IMG/VR virus record: IMGVR_UViG_3300025674_000108
Location: 1-40,062 of that record
Origin: a virus
Direction: 5' to 3' (one strand)
DNA: 40,062 nt
In this document: piece after piece, positions 29,252-39,919 of the stretch
How the letters are laid out: each line of letters opens with the position of its first letter
Numbering within the stretch: the stretch's first letter is position 1
Position numbers and translations under genes: made by a program
Notes under the pieces: generated by a model
Database searches by the model: none
Told to the model about the DNA's origin: nothing
The model's input: only the letters and a program-made list of their open reading frames with translations

Positions 29252-32200
29252 TGCCTCCTCCAAATAGAAATAACTATTATGTTGACGACAGAGACTCTGG
29301 CGTTGATCCAAATTTTATTGCATACAATCAGCCTACAACTAGGGTTGATGAAGATGGAACATATTATGAATTACCTGACTTAGTTGTTGAAGAAAAACGC
29401 TTTGATGGCTATGATATAGATATTCCAATAGGTACTGTTGATTGGATTATGAGTTCTGGTGAAACACGAACTCAACAAGCATACTATATGCAATATATGG
29501 CAGACCGTTTAGGATGGGTAGATGGTTGGGATGTTTATGAGATAGATAAAACAAATGCCATGATCAACATCTATGAAAGTACTTGGAATAAAATAACAGG
29601 TAGAGAAGATGATTTTTGGAATTTGCCTAATCCGATAGAAATGGTCAACGACATATTTAAAAAATTTGTCAAAGACAAAAATGGAGACCCTGCTCGATTA
29701 CCTGAAGAAGTTTTAACTGCTGGTGGTTATAGAGATGATGATTTAGGTAAAAATTTTGTTCAAGATATTCCTGTATTTTTAACAACTGATGAATTATTAG
29801 AATCGGTTAGTACAGGTCAGCCTTATATTATGCCATCAGATATGGCAGAGGTAAACAAAAGCAACAATGCATTTATTCGGTGGTTAGATGATAACATAAT
29901 AGACCCTGTAGAAGGTTTTGGCGTAGCTATTCAAAAAGCCGTTGGTGGTAAAGCTCCTGAAATGATATTAAATTCTATAGGTTTTGCTAATGGAATGCCT
30001 TTTTTAGGTAGTGCTATTAATGCAATTGCAGATTTATTAGGGCCTAAGAAGGGATCGGCATGGCTTGATTACTTGCAAAATAATGGATACATTGATGCAA
30101 ATGGTAATACTTTAAAAGACTTTGATCCAACTTATTGGGGACAAGCAAGAGATACATTAAATGACTTTTTTAACAATCCTCCTGAAGACGAAAATGGCAA
30201 TAGGGATTATGGCATGCAGCTTGAAACTGAGCAAATGTTTGCAGAGTCAATTAGAAATATATTGGTAGAAGAAGCAGGAGTAGACCCTGAACTTATCAAA
30301 GATATGTCTGTAGAGAGCTTAACTGAACTTTCAGGTTATATTTCAGATATTTTAACAGAAGATCAAATAAGTGCAATACCTGCAGGAAGGCAAGATATTT
30401 CAGATTATGACAATTACTATAATGATGGTACTGAAACAGGAACTGATTTCAGCCAAGAATTAGATCAATTAGAGCAATGGGTACAAGATCAAACAGTAAA
30501 CCCTAGTGAGTGGTTTGACAGATTGGGAATTAAACCTGAAGATGCTACTGCTTTTGGTAATGCAGCTGGTGATCGTATAGGTGGTTTTTTAAGCAATCAT
30601 TTTACTGATGCATATAATGGAGTTGGAGGTTGGGATGATTACAATTGGTTTGGTCATAACGGTGACCAAGATTGGTGGGATTATCATATTAATCAAACCA
30701 ATCAATATGTAAACCCTGTATTTGATGAATTAGCACAAAACCATATTATTGCAAACACCGGGTTATTTCCTAATTCTAACGATAATATTACAGGCACAAC
30801 TAGTCTTTTTGCACAATATACTGATGGAACTTATGGTATTTTAGGAGATATGTCTGGAGATTGGGGTACTGCTACAGATGTATTTAACAATCGTGATCAA
30901 TGGGGTTATAGCGGTTGGCATACTAGTCAGTTTTATGAAGATAATACTGGAGATGGATATGCTGATGATACAACTGATTCAGGCGATTTCTTTAATGCAA
31001 AAAATACACCTAGTAATTCTCTAAATTCTAGTGCACTTATGAAGTCCATTGGAATAGTTAATGTAGATGATTTTGGAAGGTCTGACGAATCAGGTAGATC
31101 ATTGACATTTGATAAAATACAAGAAGATTATAGAAATGGTTTATCAAACTTAAATGAAAAATATCTTAATAAGGAAATCGGCATAGAACAACTCTTGCAA
31201 GGACAGGAAGATTTGGGAAAAATGAAAGACGATGCTCTTCAAAAAAGAAGAGAGGAACTAGAGTACCAAGATGAATGGACTGAAGAAGAATTAGAAGACT
31301 TAGTTGAAGAATTTGGACTTGAAGCCGCTGAAGAAATATCAGGTATTGATATTGATGATTCAGGTAGCATAGGTGAAACAGGCTTGTCACAGGAAGATTA
31401 TGGTCGGCAAAGAACATATGATCGTGACATGGAAAGTTATGGTGATAATGATGGTGATAATATACCTGATTACCCTAAAGATGAATTTGGAGATACTGCA
31501 GTTAACCCTAGTACAGGAGAAACATATGGTTTTAAAGATGGTAGATCAATATATGATGCAGATGTAGATACAGGTGAAGCATTAAGACCAGGAAGTGAAT
31601 TAAAATCAGATTTTGAAAAAGAATGGCTAGATGTATTTGGAGACCCCAATGCTACATCATGGACTGAAACTGCTCCTGGAGTTTTTGAGCCAAATGGATA
31701 TTACAATTATCAAGATACAAATACAGGGTATACATATAGTTACGATCCTGAAACAGGATATACAACTATTGATTACGGTCCTAATACTGACTATGTAGGT
31801 ATTGATAAAGACGGAGATAATTATGCTGACGGTTATGATACTGACGGAGATGGAATAGCTGATACATTTCTCGGAACAAATGTTAGAAAAGAAAATGATG
31901 AAAATCCATACGGAGAAAATGTACAAGGATATTTAGATGAAGGTAGAGATGTACGAATTGTAAATGAAGATGGAACAGTTACTGATGCTCGAACAGGAAA
32001 TGTGTTAGATGACCCTAGAACACAAAAATTTGACGAAGATGGATATGTTGTAGATAAATCTACAGGAAAGAAATACGGCAGAGGGAGTGATGGTAGTTTG
32101 CAAGAATACTCCGATGGTGGCTTGCACCCTAAAGAAGTTGAAATGATTGATAACTTTGGCTGGCACGACAATGGAGATGGAACTATATCCAAAATTAGAG

Positions 32201-35200
32201 GTTCAGGAGCTAAAGTTAATTTTGAAGATGATACAGTAGGTCAAGGTTCAATTGTAGGTTATCATGGAGATAATAACACTATGTTAGGTGATGACCAAGG
32301 TGGTGGAAGCCAAGGTAGCTCAGGTGGACTAGTTAATATAGGTACTGATAATCAATTAACTACTAACGAACAAAATGCAGTTAATAGTGGCGATTATATA
32401 GATAACGGAGATGGAACTATCTCTAGAATTGGTACAACTGATAAGATAAATTATAACCAAGAAACTGAAACATATGAGAAAGTAGGAAGCCTTTCTGAGC
32501 CAGCCTCTGACCCAAATGCTAATCAGGGTAGCGACCAGGGTAGCGACCAGAGTAGCAACCAGGGTGGTAGTTCAGGTGGACTAATAGGAGATGATTCTAG
32601 TAATTCAGTAGGCGTAGGTGATAACATCGACATGAAATCATATGATTGGAATGGTGATGGTTTCTTAACTGGTTCAGAGTTGTCCAACTATGATTATAAT
32701 ATGGAAAATGGTCAGTTGCCTTCTGATATAGGTCAACATAACCAAGATATGATTCATTATCCTATCGAAAGTAAGATTAATGAAGCTAGAAATCTTATAG
32801 AAGAAGGTAGAACTGAAGAAGCTGCATCAATTTTAAATGATTTAAGATTGAATCCACCTGAAGGTAAAAATAGAAAACAAGTAGATGTACAACTAAGAAA
32901 TGTAGGACTATTTGAGGACTCAGGTGAAAACCCTGTTTATTACGAAAGTGGTAACATAGTAGTTAGACAACCTGTTACAAGTGACCAAGAAGGCGACACA
33001 AGTGGTGGAGATCAAAGTGGTGACACAAGTGGAGGTAATCAGAGTGGTAACCAAAATAATGTAGATGTAGGAAACCAAAATAATAACCAAGGAAACCAAA
33101 ATAATAACCAAGAAGACCAAGATGGTGGTGGCAGTTCAGGCAGTAGCGGTGGTTCAGCAGGTGGAGGCATGAATACTGGCGGTAATCTTATTGGAACTAC
33201 TCCTGGTGAAAATGATGGTAGTGGAGCTAGTGGTGGTGGAGAAACTAGTGGTGAAGAAATCGTTGGCAACGAAGGTGGTGATACTAACGAAGGTGGTGAT
33301 ACTAACGCAGGTGGTGATACCAATGCAGGTGGTGATACTAACGCAGGTGGTGATACCAATGCAGGAGGAGATACTAATGCAGGAGGAGATACTAATGCAG
33401 GAGGAGATACAAGTGGTGGAGACGCAGGTGGTGATACTAACGCAGGTGGTGGAGACGCAGGTGGTGACACAAGTGGTGGTGATATAACTGTAGGTGAAGG
33501 AACAACTGTAGGTAACGAAGAAGAAATTGCAGGAAACACGGGCCAGGACCTTAATACAGATGTTGTTACGACTACAACTAACCCTGGTGATTTAGATGAG
33601 GAAATAGCAGGTGCTATAAATACTACCGTAGGATCAGGCGAAGGAAATACCTCAATGTTCACTACAGATACTAGCATTTCAGGAGATTTATTAACAGGAG
33701 GATTCTTAGATTCAACTGAAACTAGTGTATCTACAGATATTGGAGGAAATACTACAGATGTAGATACTACAATAGATACTACAACAGATACTACAACAGA
33801 TACTACTAATACAACAACTGATACTACAACAGGTGAAGTTCCTCAAATCTTTACAGGAACACAACCTGGGTTAGAGGGTACAATTTTTGACACTAGTGGT
33901 ACAATAGGAGGAAATACAGAAGTGGCAGACGATAACACAGGAATAGGTAACGCAGGTGAATCAGGAGGTGCAGAAGATTTTGATTTAGCATATGAATACG
34001 CAGTTACTATAGGTGCACCTAACCCAGAATCATATAGAGGTAAAGGGTTAGCAGGCATTTTGGGCATAGCAGAAGAGTATGAAACGCTTTCTGCTGAAGC
34101 CGCATTGCGTACTCAATCTAAGATAGCTACTCAGCAACAAGCGGTTGATAATCAATTAAGAAAAATACAAAAAGGTGAAGACCTTGATTTAATTGGTCAA
34201 TTCGGAGAATCTTACAGAGATTCACTTCGTGCATTACAACCTGAAAGAAGTGCATTAACACAAGAATTGTACACTCAAGCTATGAAGAAGTACGATGACT
34301 TGGATAAACCATTTACATCTAGGGAATTAGCTGACGCAAGAAGAGAATCGTATGCACTTGCATCTGCACAAGGAAGGCAATTTGACCCTGTTCTAGGATT
34401 ATATACATATAATCAAATGGATGGAGTTCGAGATAAGAAAGAACAAGCTGCTACTACTGCTGCACTAAACGCATTTAATACTGCTGGAAGTTTAGATAAC
34501 AATGTTCTCAATGCCTTAATGATGGGTAGTAAGTTTACACCTACTACAGTTACACCTTCATTTAGTTCTGGTACTGCAATGAATTTAGGACTTGGCAACT
34601 TTGCAAATCAACAGGCGTATCAACAAAATCAAGAAGCACAAAGAATAGCACAAGAAAATTATAGGGCAGCAGTTGCAGCAGGAGAACCTAGTGGAATTGA
34701 AAAAGCATACAATGACTTACAAGAAGTAATTATGTATGGAACAGCAGCTAAAGAAGGATATGAGTTTTTCTTTGGTGACGGTGATGGTAGTGGAGGCTTT
34801 TTTGGTCAAGCAGTAGATTTTGGTAAAGATGTTATTGGTGGTGCAGCAGGTGTAGTAGGTGATATTTTGAATTTTGGAACTACAGAACAAATTACAGATG
34901 CAGGAGCTAGTGATGGATATGATTATTCAAGTAATACTCCTGAGTATAGTAGTTGGGAACAGTCTTTTAATGCAAAAAATGATCAATATTCGGATACAGT
35001 TAGTGATATAATAGACAGTTTTACTCCTGGTGGCTCTGCTATGGATGCTGCAAAAGATAGTGGTAAATCTTGGTCTGAAGCTAACAAACCATTTGGCGGC
35101 TATTCATGGTGTTGGGTAGCTAGAGAAGTTTATGGTGCAAACAATCCTAAGTGGCTAATGTTTAGAGAGTGGTTATTTACAAAAGCACCTGTATGGTTTA

Positions 35201-35304
35201 AGAACCTATATGGTAAATACGGTGAAAGATTTGCAAAATTCATATCTAATAAACCAAGAGTTAAAAAATTAATTCGCAACTGGATGGATACTAAAATTAA
35301 ATAG
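29251..35304 (+). CDS. Giant virion-associated protein with Ca-binding-type motifs, 2017 aa
   Basis: Residues 1-650 are a mixed, aromatic and Asp/Asn-rich region without known motifs. From about 695 to 1145 there are DxDxDG-type loops: DIDDSGSIGE, DNDGDNIPD, DKDGDNYADGYDTDGDGIAD, two DNGDGTIS repeats and the EF-hand-like DWNGDGFLTGSEL. Residues about 1265-1520 are low complexity, with tandem GGDTNA and TTDTTTD repeats. After that comes a helical region (about 1600-1850) and a distinct C-terminus, CWVAREVYGANNPKWLMFRE then WLFTKAPVWFKNLYGKYGER, which I recall as a conserved tail in marine phage proteins. It probably sits in the virion as a fibre or ejection component; calcium binding is inferred. 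It occupies about 16% of the genome. Confidence 0.7.
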   Translation: MPPPNRNNYYVDDRDSGVDPNFIAYNQPTTRVDEDGTYYELPDLVVEEKRFDGYDIDIPIGTVDWIMSSGETRTQQAYYMQYMADRLGWVDGWDVYEIDKTNAMINIYESTWNKITGREDDFWNLPNPIEMVNDIFKKFVKDKNGDPARLPEEVLTAGGYRDDDLGKNFVQDIPVFLTTDELLESVSTGQPYIMPSDMAEVNKSNNAFIRWLDDNIIDPVEGFGVAIQKAVGGKAPEMILNSIGFANGMPFLGSAINAIADLLGPKKGSAWLDYLQNNGYIDANGNTLKDFDPTYWGQARDTLNDFFNNPPEDENGNRDYGMQLETEQMFAESIRNILVEEAGVDPELIKDMSVESLTELSGYISDILTEDQISAIPAGRQDISDYDNYYNDGTETGTDFSQELDQLEQWVQDQTVNPSEWFDRLGIKPEDATAFGNAAGDRIGGFLSNHFTDAYNGVGGWDDYNWFGHNGDQDWWDYHINQTNQYVNPVFDELAQNHIIANTGLFPNSNDNITGTTSLFAQYTDGTYGILGDMSGDWGTATDVFNNRDQWGYSGWHTSQFYEDNTGDGYADDTTDSGDFFNAKNTPSNSLNSSALMKSIGIVNVDDFGRSDESGRSLTFDKIQEDYRNGLSNLNEKYLNKEIGIEQLLQGQEDLGKMKDDALQKRREELEYQDEWTEEELEDLVEEFGLEAAEEISGIDIDDSGSIGETGLSQEDYGRQRTYDRDMESYGDNDGDNIPDYPKDEFGDTAVNPSTGETYGFKDGRSIYDADVDTGEALRPGSELKSDFEKEWLDVFGDPNATSWTETAPGVFEPNGYYNYQDTNTGYTYSYDPETGYTTIDYGPNTDYVGIDKDGDNYADGYDTDGDGIADTFLGTNVRKENDENPYGENVQGYLDEGRDVRIVNEDGTVTDARTGNVLDDPRTQKFDEDGYVVDKSTGKKYGRGSDGSLQEYSDGGLHPKEVEMIDNFGWHDNGDGTISKIRGSGAKVNFEDDTVGQGSIVGYHGDNNTMLGDDQGGGSQGSSGGLVNIGTDNQLTTNEQNAVNSGDYIDNGDGTISRIGTTDKINYNQETETYEKVGSLSEPASDPNANQGSDQGSDQSSNQGGSSGGLIGDDSSNSVGVGDNIDMKSYDWNGDGFLTGSELSNYDYNMENGQLPSDIGQHNQDMIHYPIESKINEARNLIEEGRTEEAASILNDLRLNPPEGKNRKQVDVQLRNVGLFEDSGENPVYYESGNIVVRQPVTSDQEGDTSGGDQSGDTSGGNQSGNQNNVDVGNQNNNQGNQNNNQEDQDGGGSSGSSGGSAGGGMNTGGNLIGTTPGENDGSGASGGGETSGEEIVGNEGGDTNEGGDTNAGGDTNAGGDTNAGGDTNAGGDTNAGGDTNAGGDTSGGDAGGDTNAGGGDAGGDTSGGDITVGEGTTVGNEEEIAGNTGQDLNTDVVTTTTNPGDLDEEIAGAINTTVGSGEGNTSMFTTDTSISGDLLTGGFLDSTETSVSTDIGGNTTDVDTTIDTTTDTTTDTTNTTTDTTTGEVPQIFTGTQPGLEGTIFDTSGTIGGNTEVADDNTGIGNAGESGGAEDFDLAYEYAVTIGAPNPESYRGKGLAGILGIAEEYETLSAEAALRTQSKIATQQQAVDNQLRKIQKGEDLDLIGQFGESYRDSLRALQPERSALTQELYTQAMKKYDDLDKPFTSRELADARRESYALASAQGRQFDPVLGLYTYNQMDGVRDKKEQAATTAALNAFNTAGSLDNNVLNALMMGSKFTPTTVTPSFSSGTAMNLGLGNFANQQAYQQNQEAQRIAQENYRAAVAAGEPSGIEKAYNDLQEVIMYGTAAKEGYEFFFGDGDGSGGFFGQAVDFGKDVIGGAAGVVGDILNFGTTEQITDAGASDGYDYSSNTPEYSSWEQSFNAKNDQYSDTVSDIIDSFTPGGSAMDAAKDSGKSWSEANKPFGGYSWCWVAREVYGANNPKWLMFREWLFTKAPVWFKNLYGKYGERFAKFISNKPRVKKLIRNWMDTKIK
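33274..33480 (+). repeat. Tandem 18-bp repeat encoding GGDTNA
   Basis: At least seven units of about 18 bases, GGTGGTGATACTAACGCA and variants, are followed by related GGDTSGGDAGGDTNAGGGDA units. Variants differ mostly at third codon positions (AAC/AAT, GCA, GGT/GGA), indicating selection on the peptide after expansion. Unit number is likely to vary between strains. A Thr/Asp-rich repeat follows at about 33764-33830. Confidence 0.9.
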
Positions 35305-35306
35305 TC

Positions 35307-36725
35307 ATGGCTAACATACAACCAAGAGATAATCAGGCAATTAATACTAGTCTAGCAGTCGTTGATTATACGCCTAGCACTAATGTAACAGTTAATACAG
35401 GTGCATTTAAGGCACAACAACAAATAGCTGCGAACACTCGGAAGATAAATCAAGCTAATGCGGCTATGAAGGAGTTCAAGGCTAAAAGAGAGCAAAAGAA
35501 ACTTACAGATGAAGCCGTAGCATACATTCAAAGATTAGGGCAAAGTAGTGATGAAGTTACTCAAGATGTAATGAAGTCCATAGCAGTTAATACAGAAGAC
35601 CCTTCGGAAATTAAAAATTACATAAAAAGCCAAGGTGGTCCTACCGCTGCTATGAAATTAATCAATGATACTGCTGACTCTATGAGAACTTTCCAGCAGG
35701 ATTTGATGACAGAAGCAGCAAAACAAGCAGGCAAGGCTGATAGTACTCCTGTCTTGATTCCGCAAGGATCAGGTACGGCTTATGCAGACGAAATGGGATA
35801 CTCTAGTATTAGTACAAAACCTTATGTTGATTCTGAAACCGGTCAAGTATTTGATCAAGTCACTAGTTCAACTGCAGGTCCTACTAAAGTAGAAGATCAA
35901 GAAGATACATTTGTATTCCCTGAATGGGCAATGGTTGAAAATGCAGATGGCACAACACAGGCAAACTTAGAAGCGGTTAATTATATTGATTCAAACAATG
36001 ATGGTGTTGATGACTTAATGCAGTACATAGACATGAGCTCGACAGGCAAAAGGTTTGTACAAACTGAAGTGATTGATAAGAATACTGACCCTGCTGCCAT
36101 AACTGCAACCGAACAAGCAAAAGCATTTGGTAAGAAAAGAGGTGAAGATCAGGCTAAAATGATTTCTGATTATGAAACAGGTAGAGAATTAAAACTTGCT
36201 AATTTAGGTAGGTATGATCAAGTTCTAACTGCTATGCTTACTGAAGGTAGTTTTACAGGTGGATTTATTGAAAAATTTATTCCAAATGCAGCAGGATTTA
36301 AAGAAAAAGCTAGAACCCTATTTAACCCTACAGGTCAGGCAGCACTTGATAATGTAGCTTCAGTTGTTATGCAATCCCTTAAAGATATATTAGGTGGAGC
36401 GTTTTCAGAAAGAGAAGGTCAGCGTTTAATTGATGCAGCATACAATCCTGGATTAGGACCTGAAGAGAATGCAAGAAGGTTGTTAAGAGCTAGAAATATA
36501 ATAGCCGTAGCACTACAAGAACAAGATAAGATGTATCAATACTATGTTGATAACGGAAATCTAGCTGGTTATACTGTTATGCCATTAAGTGTTGTTAACT
36601 CCATGATTAATGATTTCGAGTTAGACATGCATAAAGAGAATCTAAAAGAAGCAAAGTTAAATCCAAATAATGAGTTACTGCAGGATGCAGTTACAGGTGA
36701 AAGAAAAATGCTAAGGGTAAAGTAA
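35307..36725 (+). CDS. Putative internal virion / ejection protein, 472 aa
   Basis: The protein is mostly helical. After a Thr/Val-rich start it has a coiled-coil-like region (QQIAANTRKINQANAAMKEF then KAKREQKKLTDEAVAYIQ) near 35-75. The C-terminal half contains TAMLTEGSFTGGFIEKFIPN and LGGAFSEREGQRLIDAAYNP with GLGPEENARRLLRARNI, a pattern that I recall from phage proteins with an AFSEREGQ segment. There is no transmembrane helix. Between two very large virion genes, it fits the middle member of a gp14-16-like ejection set. Confidence 0.6.
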   Translation: MANIQPRDNQAINTSLAVVDYTPSTNVTVNTGAFKAQQQIAANTRKINQANAAMKEFKAKREQKKLTDEAVAYIQRLGQSSDEVTQDVMKSIAVNTEDPSEIKNYIKSQGGPTAAMKLINDTADSMRTFQQDLMTEAAKQAGKADSTPVLIPQGSGTAYADEMGYSSISTKPYVDSETGQVFDQVTSSTAGPTKVEDQEDTFVFPEWAMVENADGTTQANLEAVNYIDSNNDGVDDLMQYIDMSSTGKRFVQTEVIDKNTDPAAITATEQAKAFGKKRGEDQAKMISDYETGRELKLANLGRYDQVLTAMLTEGSFTGGFIEKFIPNAAGFKEKARTLFNPTGQAALDNVASVVMQSLKDILGGAFSEREGQRLIDAAYNPGLGPEENARRLLRARNIIAVALQEQDKMYQYYVDNGNLAGYTVMPLSVVNSMINDFELDMHKENLKEAKLNPNNELLQDAVTGERKMLRVK

Positions 36726-36727
36726 TT

Positions 36728-39700
36728 ATGTCTGAATACAAGTTATGGAATCCAGAGCGTAAAAGCTATGTTACTTTTGAATATGATGGTGAAGGTAGAC
36801 CTGATGCATCTACAGGTATAGAATTATTGCAAAGCAATAAAGATAACGCACTAATAGAGTTATCAAAGGGTGCACCAAAAACACCTACCAAAACTATCGA
36901 GACTCCTTACCTTACACCAAATCCATATGGTGTAAATATTGGGCCTACAGGCTTTGAGACAACTTACGAAAGACCTGTAGAAATAGATACAACAGAAAGA
37001 GATAATTGGTATAAAGAAAATGTGCCGAAAGCACTTGGTATAAATAGCTACGATTTCACTCTAGATGGTGAGGGTAGTTCTGGCGACAGAGCCAAGGCAG
37101 ATTTTTTAAGAAATGATAGACACAAAAGGCAATGGATGGAACAAGAGTACGGACCAGAAAATGTTGCCGTTTATAATGTAGGAGGAAAGCATACATTTTT
37201 TTATAAAGACCCAAAAGAAAAAGACGCAAAGTGGAAGTTTTTTGATTCACCTGATGTAAATGGATTGGATGTTACTGCAGACTTATCTGCAGATGTTATT
37301 CCCTTTTTGTTTAACATTGGCACTACGGTATTTGCTTGGCCCTACGCAACTCTAGCAACGGCACCGGCTACAGGACCAGCAGCACCTATCTCAGGTGGTT
37401 ATGTAGCTTCGACTGCAGGTAATGTTGTAGAATTTGGGGCAGGTGTAATTCAAGATGAAATTGCAGCTGAAGCACTAGGTGTAGATATAAAAAGCTCCGA
37501 AATACTTGCTATGAGAGCTACAGACTTGGCTATAAACCAAGGAACTGATGCTGTCTTAGGATTTATGGGTAAAATGTTACCTAGTTTTAAATACGGTCAG
37601 GCTTATAGTAACCAAGTTGCTAAAGAACAAACTGCCTTTTATGAATCCGTAGTAGGTCCTGATGGTCGTGTGCCCCTATATGTTCAAAGAGGTTCTAAGC
37701 AAGGTGAAGCAGGAACTGGTATTGACTTAGATAGAGCTGCTAACATAGCAAGTAAGTACCCTAATGGTGCAACTGCAAAACAATTTACTCAAGCTAGAGA
37801 AAAAGCAGTTACCGATATACGAAATAAATTCGGTGCTAATGAATTAACAGAAGCAGAGGCTGAAGTAATTCTCAGGGAATCCGTTGAGACAATGACTCAG
37901 CAGTACGATGATGATTTATTGAATGCTAAAAATGCACTAAAGGGGTTACAAGAAGAAGAAGCTACCATTAAAGCGAATATAGATAATATACCTAAGAGAG
38001 TATCTGATCAGGCAGAGGAGGCATTTGAACTAGCTAAACAGAAAAGAATAAACAAGGTGACAACTAGGGATTCTAAACCTATAAATAAACAGGGTGTAGA
38101 ATTGATTGATATAAATCGCTCTAGATACATTCAGTTAGAGGGAACTAGAACTAGAATGTTCGATAATGTTTATACAAAACTAGACAATGTAAGAGTTAAC
38201 ATATCAGATGTAATTGATAGTTTTAATACAGTTGGTAACAAAGCTAGAACTGCAGGTGAAAATGAGCTATTGCCTATTTTGATGAACTCTAGTGAAAAAT
38301 ATGCCAACAGAGTTATAACTAGTTTAGATGAGGTAGCTGAAGATCAAATTGGTTTTAGGCAATTAAATAAACTCATACAAGAGATAGAGCTTAAAATTAA
38401 TAGAGATGTAGTAGGTCAGGACGCTGCAGGACCTTCAAAGATTGATTATACAAATTTGGCAAATCAATTAAGAGGCATAAGAGATGATATACTAGAAAGC
38501 CCTGCCGTTTCAGATGCCACAAGAGCACAGTTTGATAAAGCTAATGATTTCTTCAAAAATACTATTTTGCCTTATAGAAAAAGACCTACATTTAAATTTT
38601 ACAAACCTGAAGGTGGACAAAGATATGATACTGCAATAGCACAGAATGCCAAAGGTGAGCAATTTACATTACCTAGATTAGATGGTGGAGGTAATGGTGA
38701 AGGCTATATAAATTTTGCATTACAAAGTGTATCAAACTTAAAAATGGTTTTACAAGACGGAGGTAATTCGCCTGAAGTAAGGAAAGCACTTGGTAACGCT
38801 TGGTTAAGGCTTAATGGCTTGTCCGAAGGTTCTGCCATCAATGTAGGCAAGCTGAAGGAGATGTCGGATGCAGATTTAGAAATGGCATCTATATTATTCC
38901 CAGGCAGAGGCAAGGCAGAGTTTTCACAAAAGGTACAATCATTGATTGATTTAGATAACCTTGTTCGTGACAAGGATGGTTTTATTGAAGGTATATCTCC
39001 TGAATTACATAGAAAGATAATGAATGCAGAAGACCCTGTGCAACAAGATAAGCTACTAAAAATAGCTCAACAACAAATAGAAGAGCAGAACAAGATTGAT
39101 GAAGTAACAGGTAAGGTTTTAGTAGACTTACAGAGCAAGGGAGAAATACCTACATTTAGTAATCAATTTACTATTGAGTCATACATGAGCTCATTGTTTA
39201 AAGATGGTGTAAATATAAAGCAATTCAACCAATTACTGAAGGAGGTAAGGGAAAAAAGCCCTGCAGATTACAAAGCATACAAGAGAGCTGCTTATGATTA
39301 TCTAGTTAACCGATCAGGTGGTGGAACTAATTATGAAAAGGGTGCACAGAAAGCATTTGGTGAAATTACATTCGACCCTGTACAAATGTTGAAAAACTTA
39401 GAAGATAATCGTGAAAAACTTATTTCTTTGTTAGGTGAAAATGAATTTAATTTCATAAAATCAAGAGCCAAAAGTATGAGAGAGTTCTCTGTAACTCAAG
39501 AGAAGGCAGCAGGTAAATTCAGTATTGCAGGTAATCCACTCCAAGGTTTTGGAACTGGTTTCTTTAGTGACCTAGGTGGAGTAGCTAATGAAAGATGGAC
39601 GCAGGCTATGTTGATGATAGATGATACAGGTAAGAATCCATTTAACAAAAAGCTAGTCAGCAGAAATGAGTTATTCCAAATACAAAGTAGTTTTTACTTG

Positions 39701-39919
39701 AGGGCAAACTTAGGAGTTGATTCTGCCCTTATGTTGGCAGATATGTCTGAAGCTGATCCAAGATTTAGAATGAGTTTACTCGAAGAGTACGCAGGTATTT
39801 TTCAAAGAAGTTTTGACGAACAATTAGAGTTTGAAACAAGGCTCAATGAATTGAAGATGCTAAGAGCTAACGATCCAGCATTGGATTTGACTTTCTCTCC
39901 ACCAACAGAAACAGAGTAA
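36728..39919 (+). CDS. Large virion (ejection-type) protein, 1063 aa
   Basis: Residues about 185-220 form a hydrophobic Ala/Pro/Phe-rich segment (DVIPFLFNIGTTVFAWPYAT), which could insert in the host membrane; residues about 394-441 are a coiled coil (LNAKNALKGLQEEEATIKAN). The remainder is helical and charged. The last 410 residues are repeated, with about 15% changes, in the frame at 2-1240, so two alleles of this part are present in the window. As the last and second largest gene of the virion module it resembles T7 gp16-like ejection proteins in position and general character. I see no lytic transglycosylase motif. Confidence 0.7.
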   Translation: MSEYKLWNPERKSYVTFEYDGEGRPDASTGIELLQSNKDNALIELSKGAPKTPTKTIETPYLTPNPYGVNIGPTGFETTYERPVEIDTTERDNWYKENVPKALGINSYDFTLDGEGSSGDRAKADFLRNDRHKRQWMEQEYGPENVAVYNVGGKHTFFYKDPKEKDAKWKFFDSPDVNGLDVTADLSADVIPFLFNIGTTVFAWPYATLATAPATGPAAPISGGYVASTAGNVVEFGAGVIQDEIAAEALGVDIKSSEILAMRATDLAINQGTDAVLGFMGKMLPSFKYGQAYSNQVAKEQTAFYESVVGPDGRVPLYVQRGSKQGEAGTGIDLDRAANIASKYPNGATAKQFTQAREKAVTDIRNKFGANELTEAEAEVILRESVETMTQQYDDDLLNAKNALKGLQEEEATIKANIDNIPKRVSDQAEEAFELAKQKRINKVTTRDSKPINKQGVELIDINRSRYIQLEGTRTRMFDNVYTKLDNVRVNISDVIDSFNTVGNKARTAGENELLPILMNSSEKYANRVITSLDEVAEDQIGFRQLNKLIQEIELKINRDVVGQDAAGPSKIDYTNLANQLRGIRDDILESPAVSDATRAQFDKANDFFKNTILPYRKRPTFKFYKPEGGQRYDTAIAQNAKGEQFTLPRLDGGGNGEGYINFALQSVSNLKMVLQDGGNSPEVRKALGNAWLRLNGLSEGSAINVGKLKEMSDADLEMASILFPGRGKAEFSQKVQSLIDLDNLVRDKDGFIEGISPELHRKIMNAEDPVQQDKLLKIAQQQIEEQNKIDEVTGKVLVDLQSKGEIPTFSNQFTIESYMSSLFKDGVNIKQFNQLLKEVREKSPADYKAYKRAAYDYLVNRSGGGTNYEKGAQKAFGEITFDPVQMLKNLEDNREKLISLLGENEFNFIKSRAKSMREFSVTQEKAAGKFSIAGNPLQGFGTGFFSDLGGVANERWTQAMLMIDDTGKNPFNKKLVSRNELFQIQSSFYLRANLGVDSALMLADMSEADPRFRMSLLEEYAGIFQRSFDEQLEFETRLNELKMLRANDPALDLTFSPPTETE

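Noticed and set aside
33039-33677. Minus-strand frame encoding a Pro/Ser-rich VSPPAL repeat
   Set aside because: It is the mirror of the GGDTNA repeat of the large virion gene; low complexity keeps the frame open and it has no start signal.
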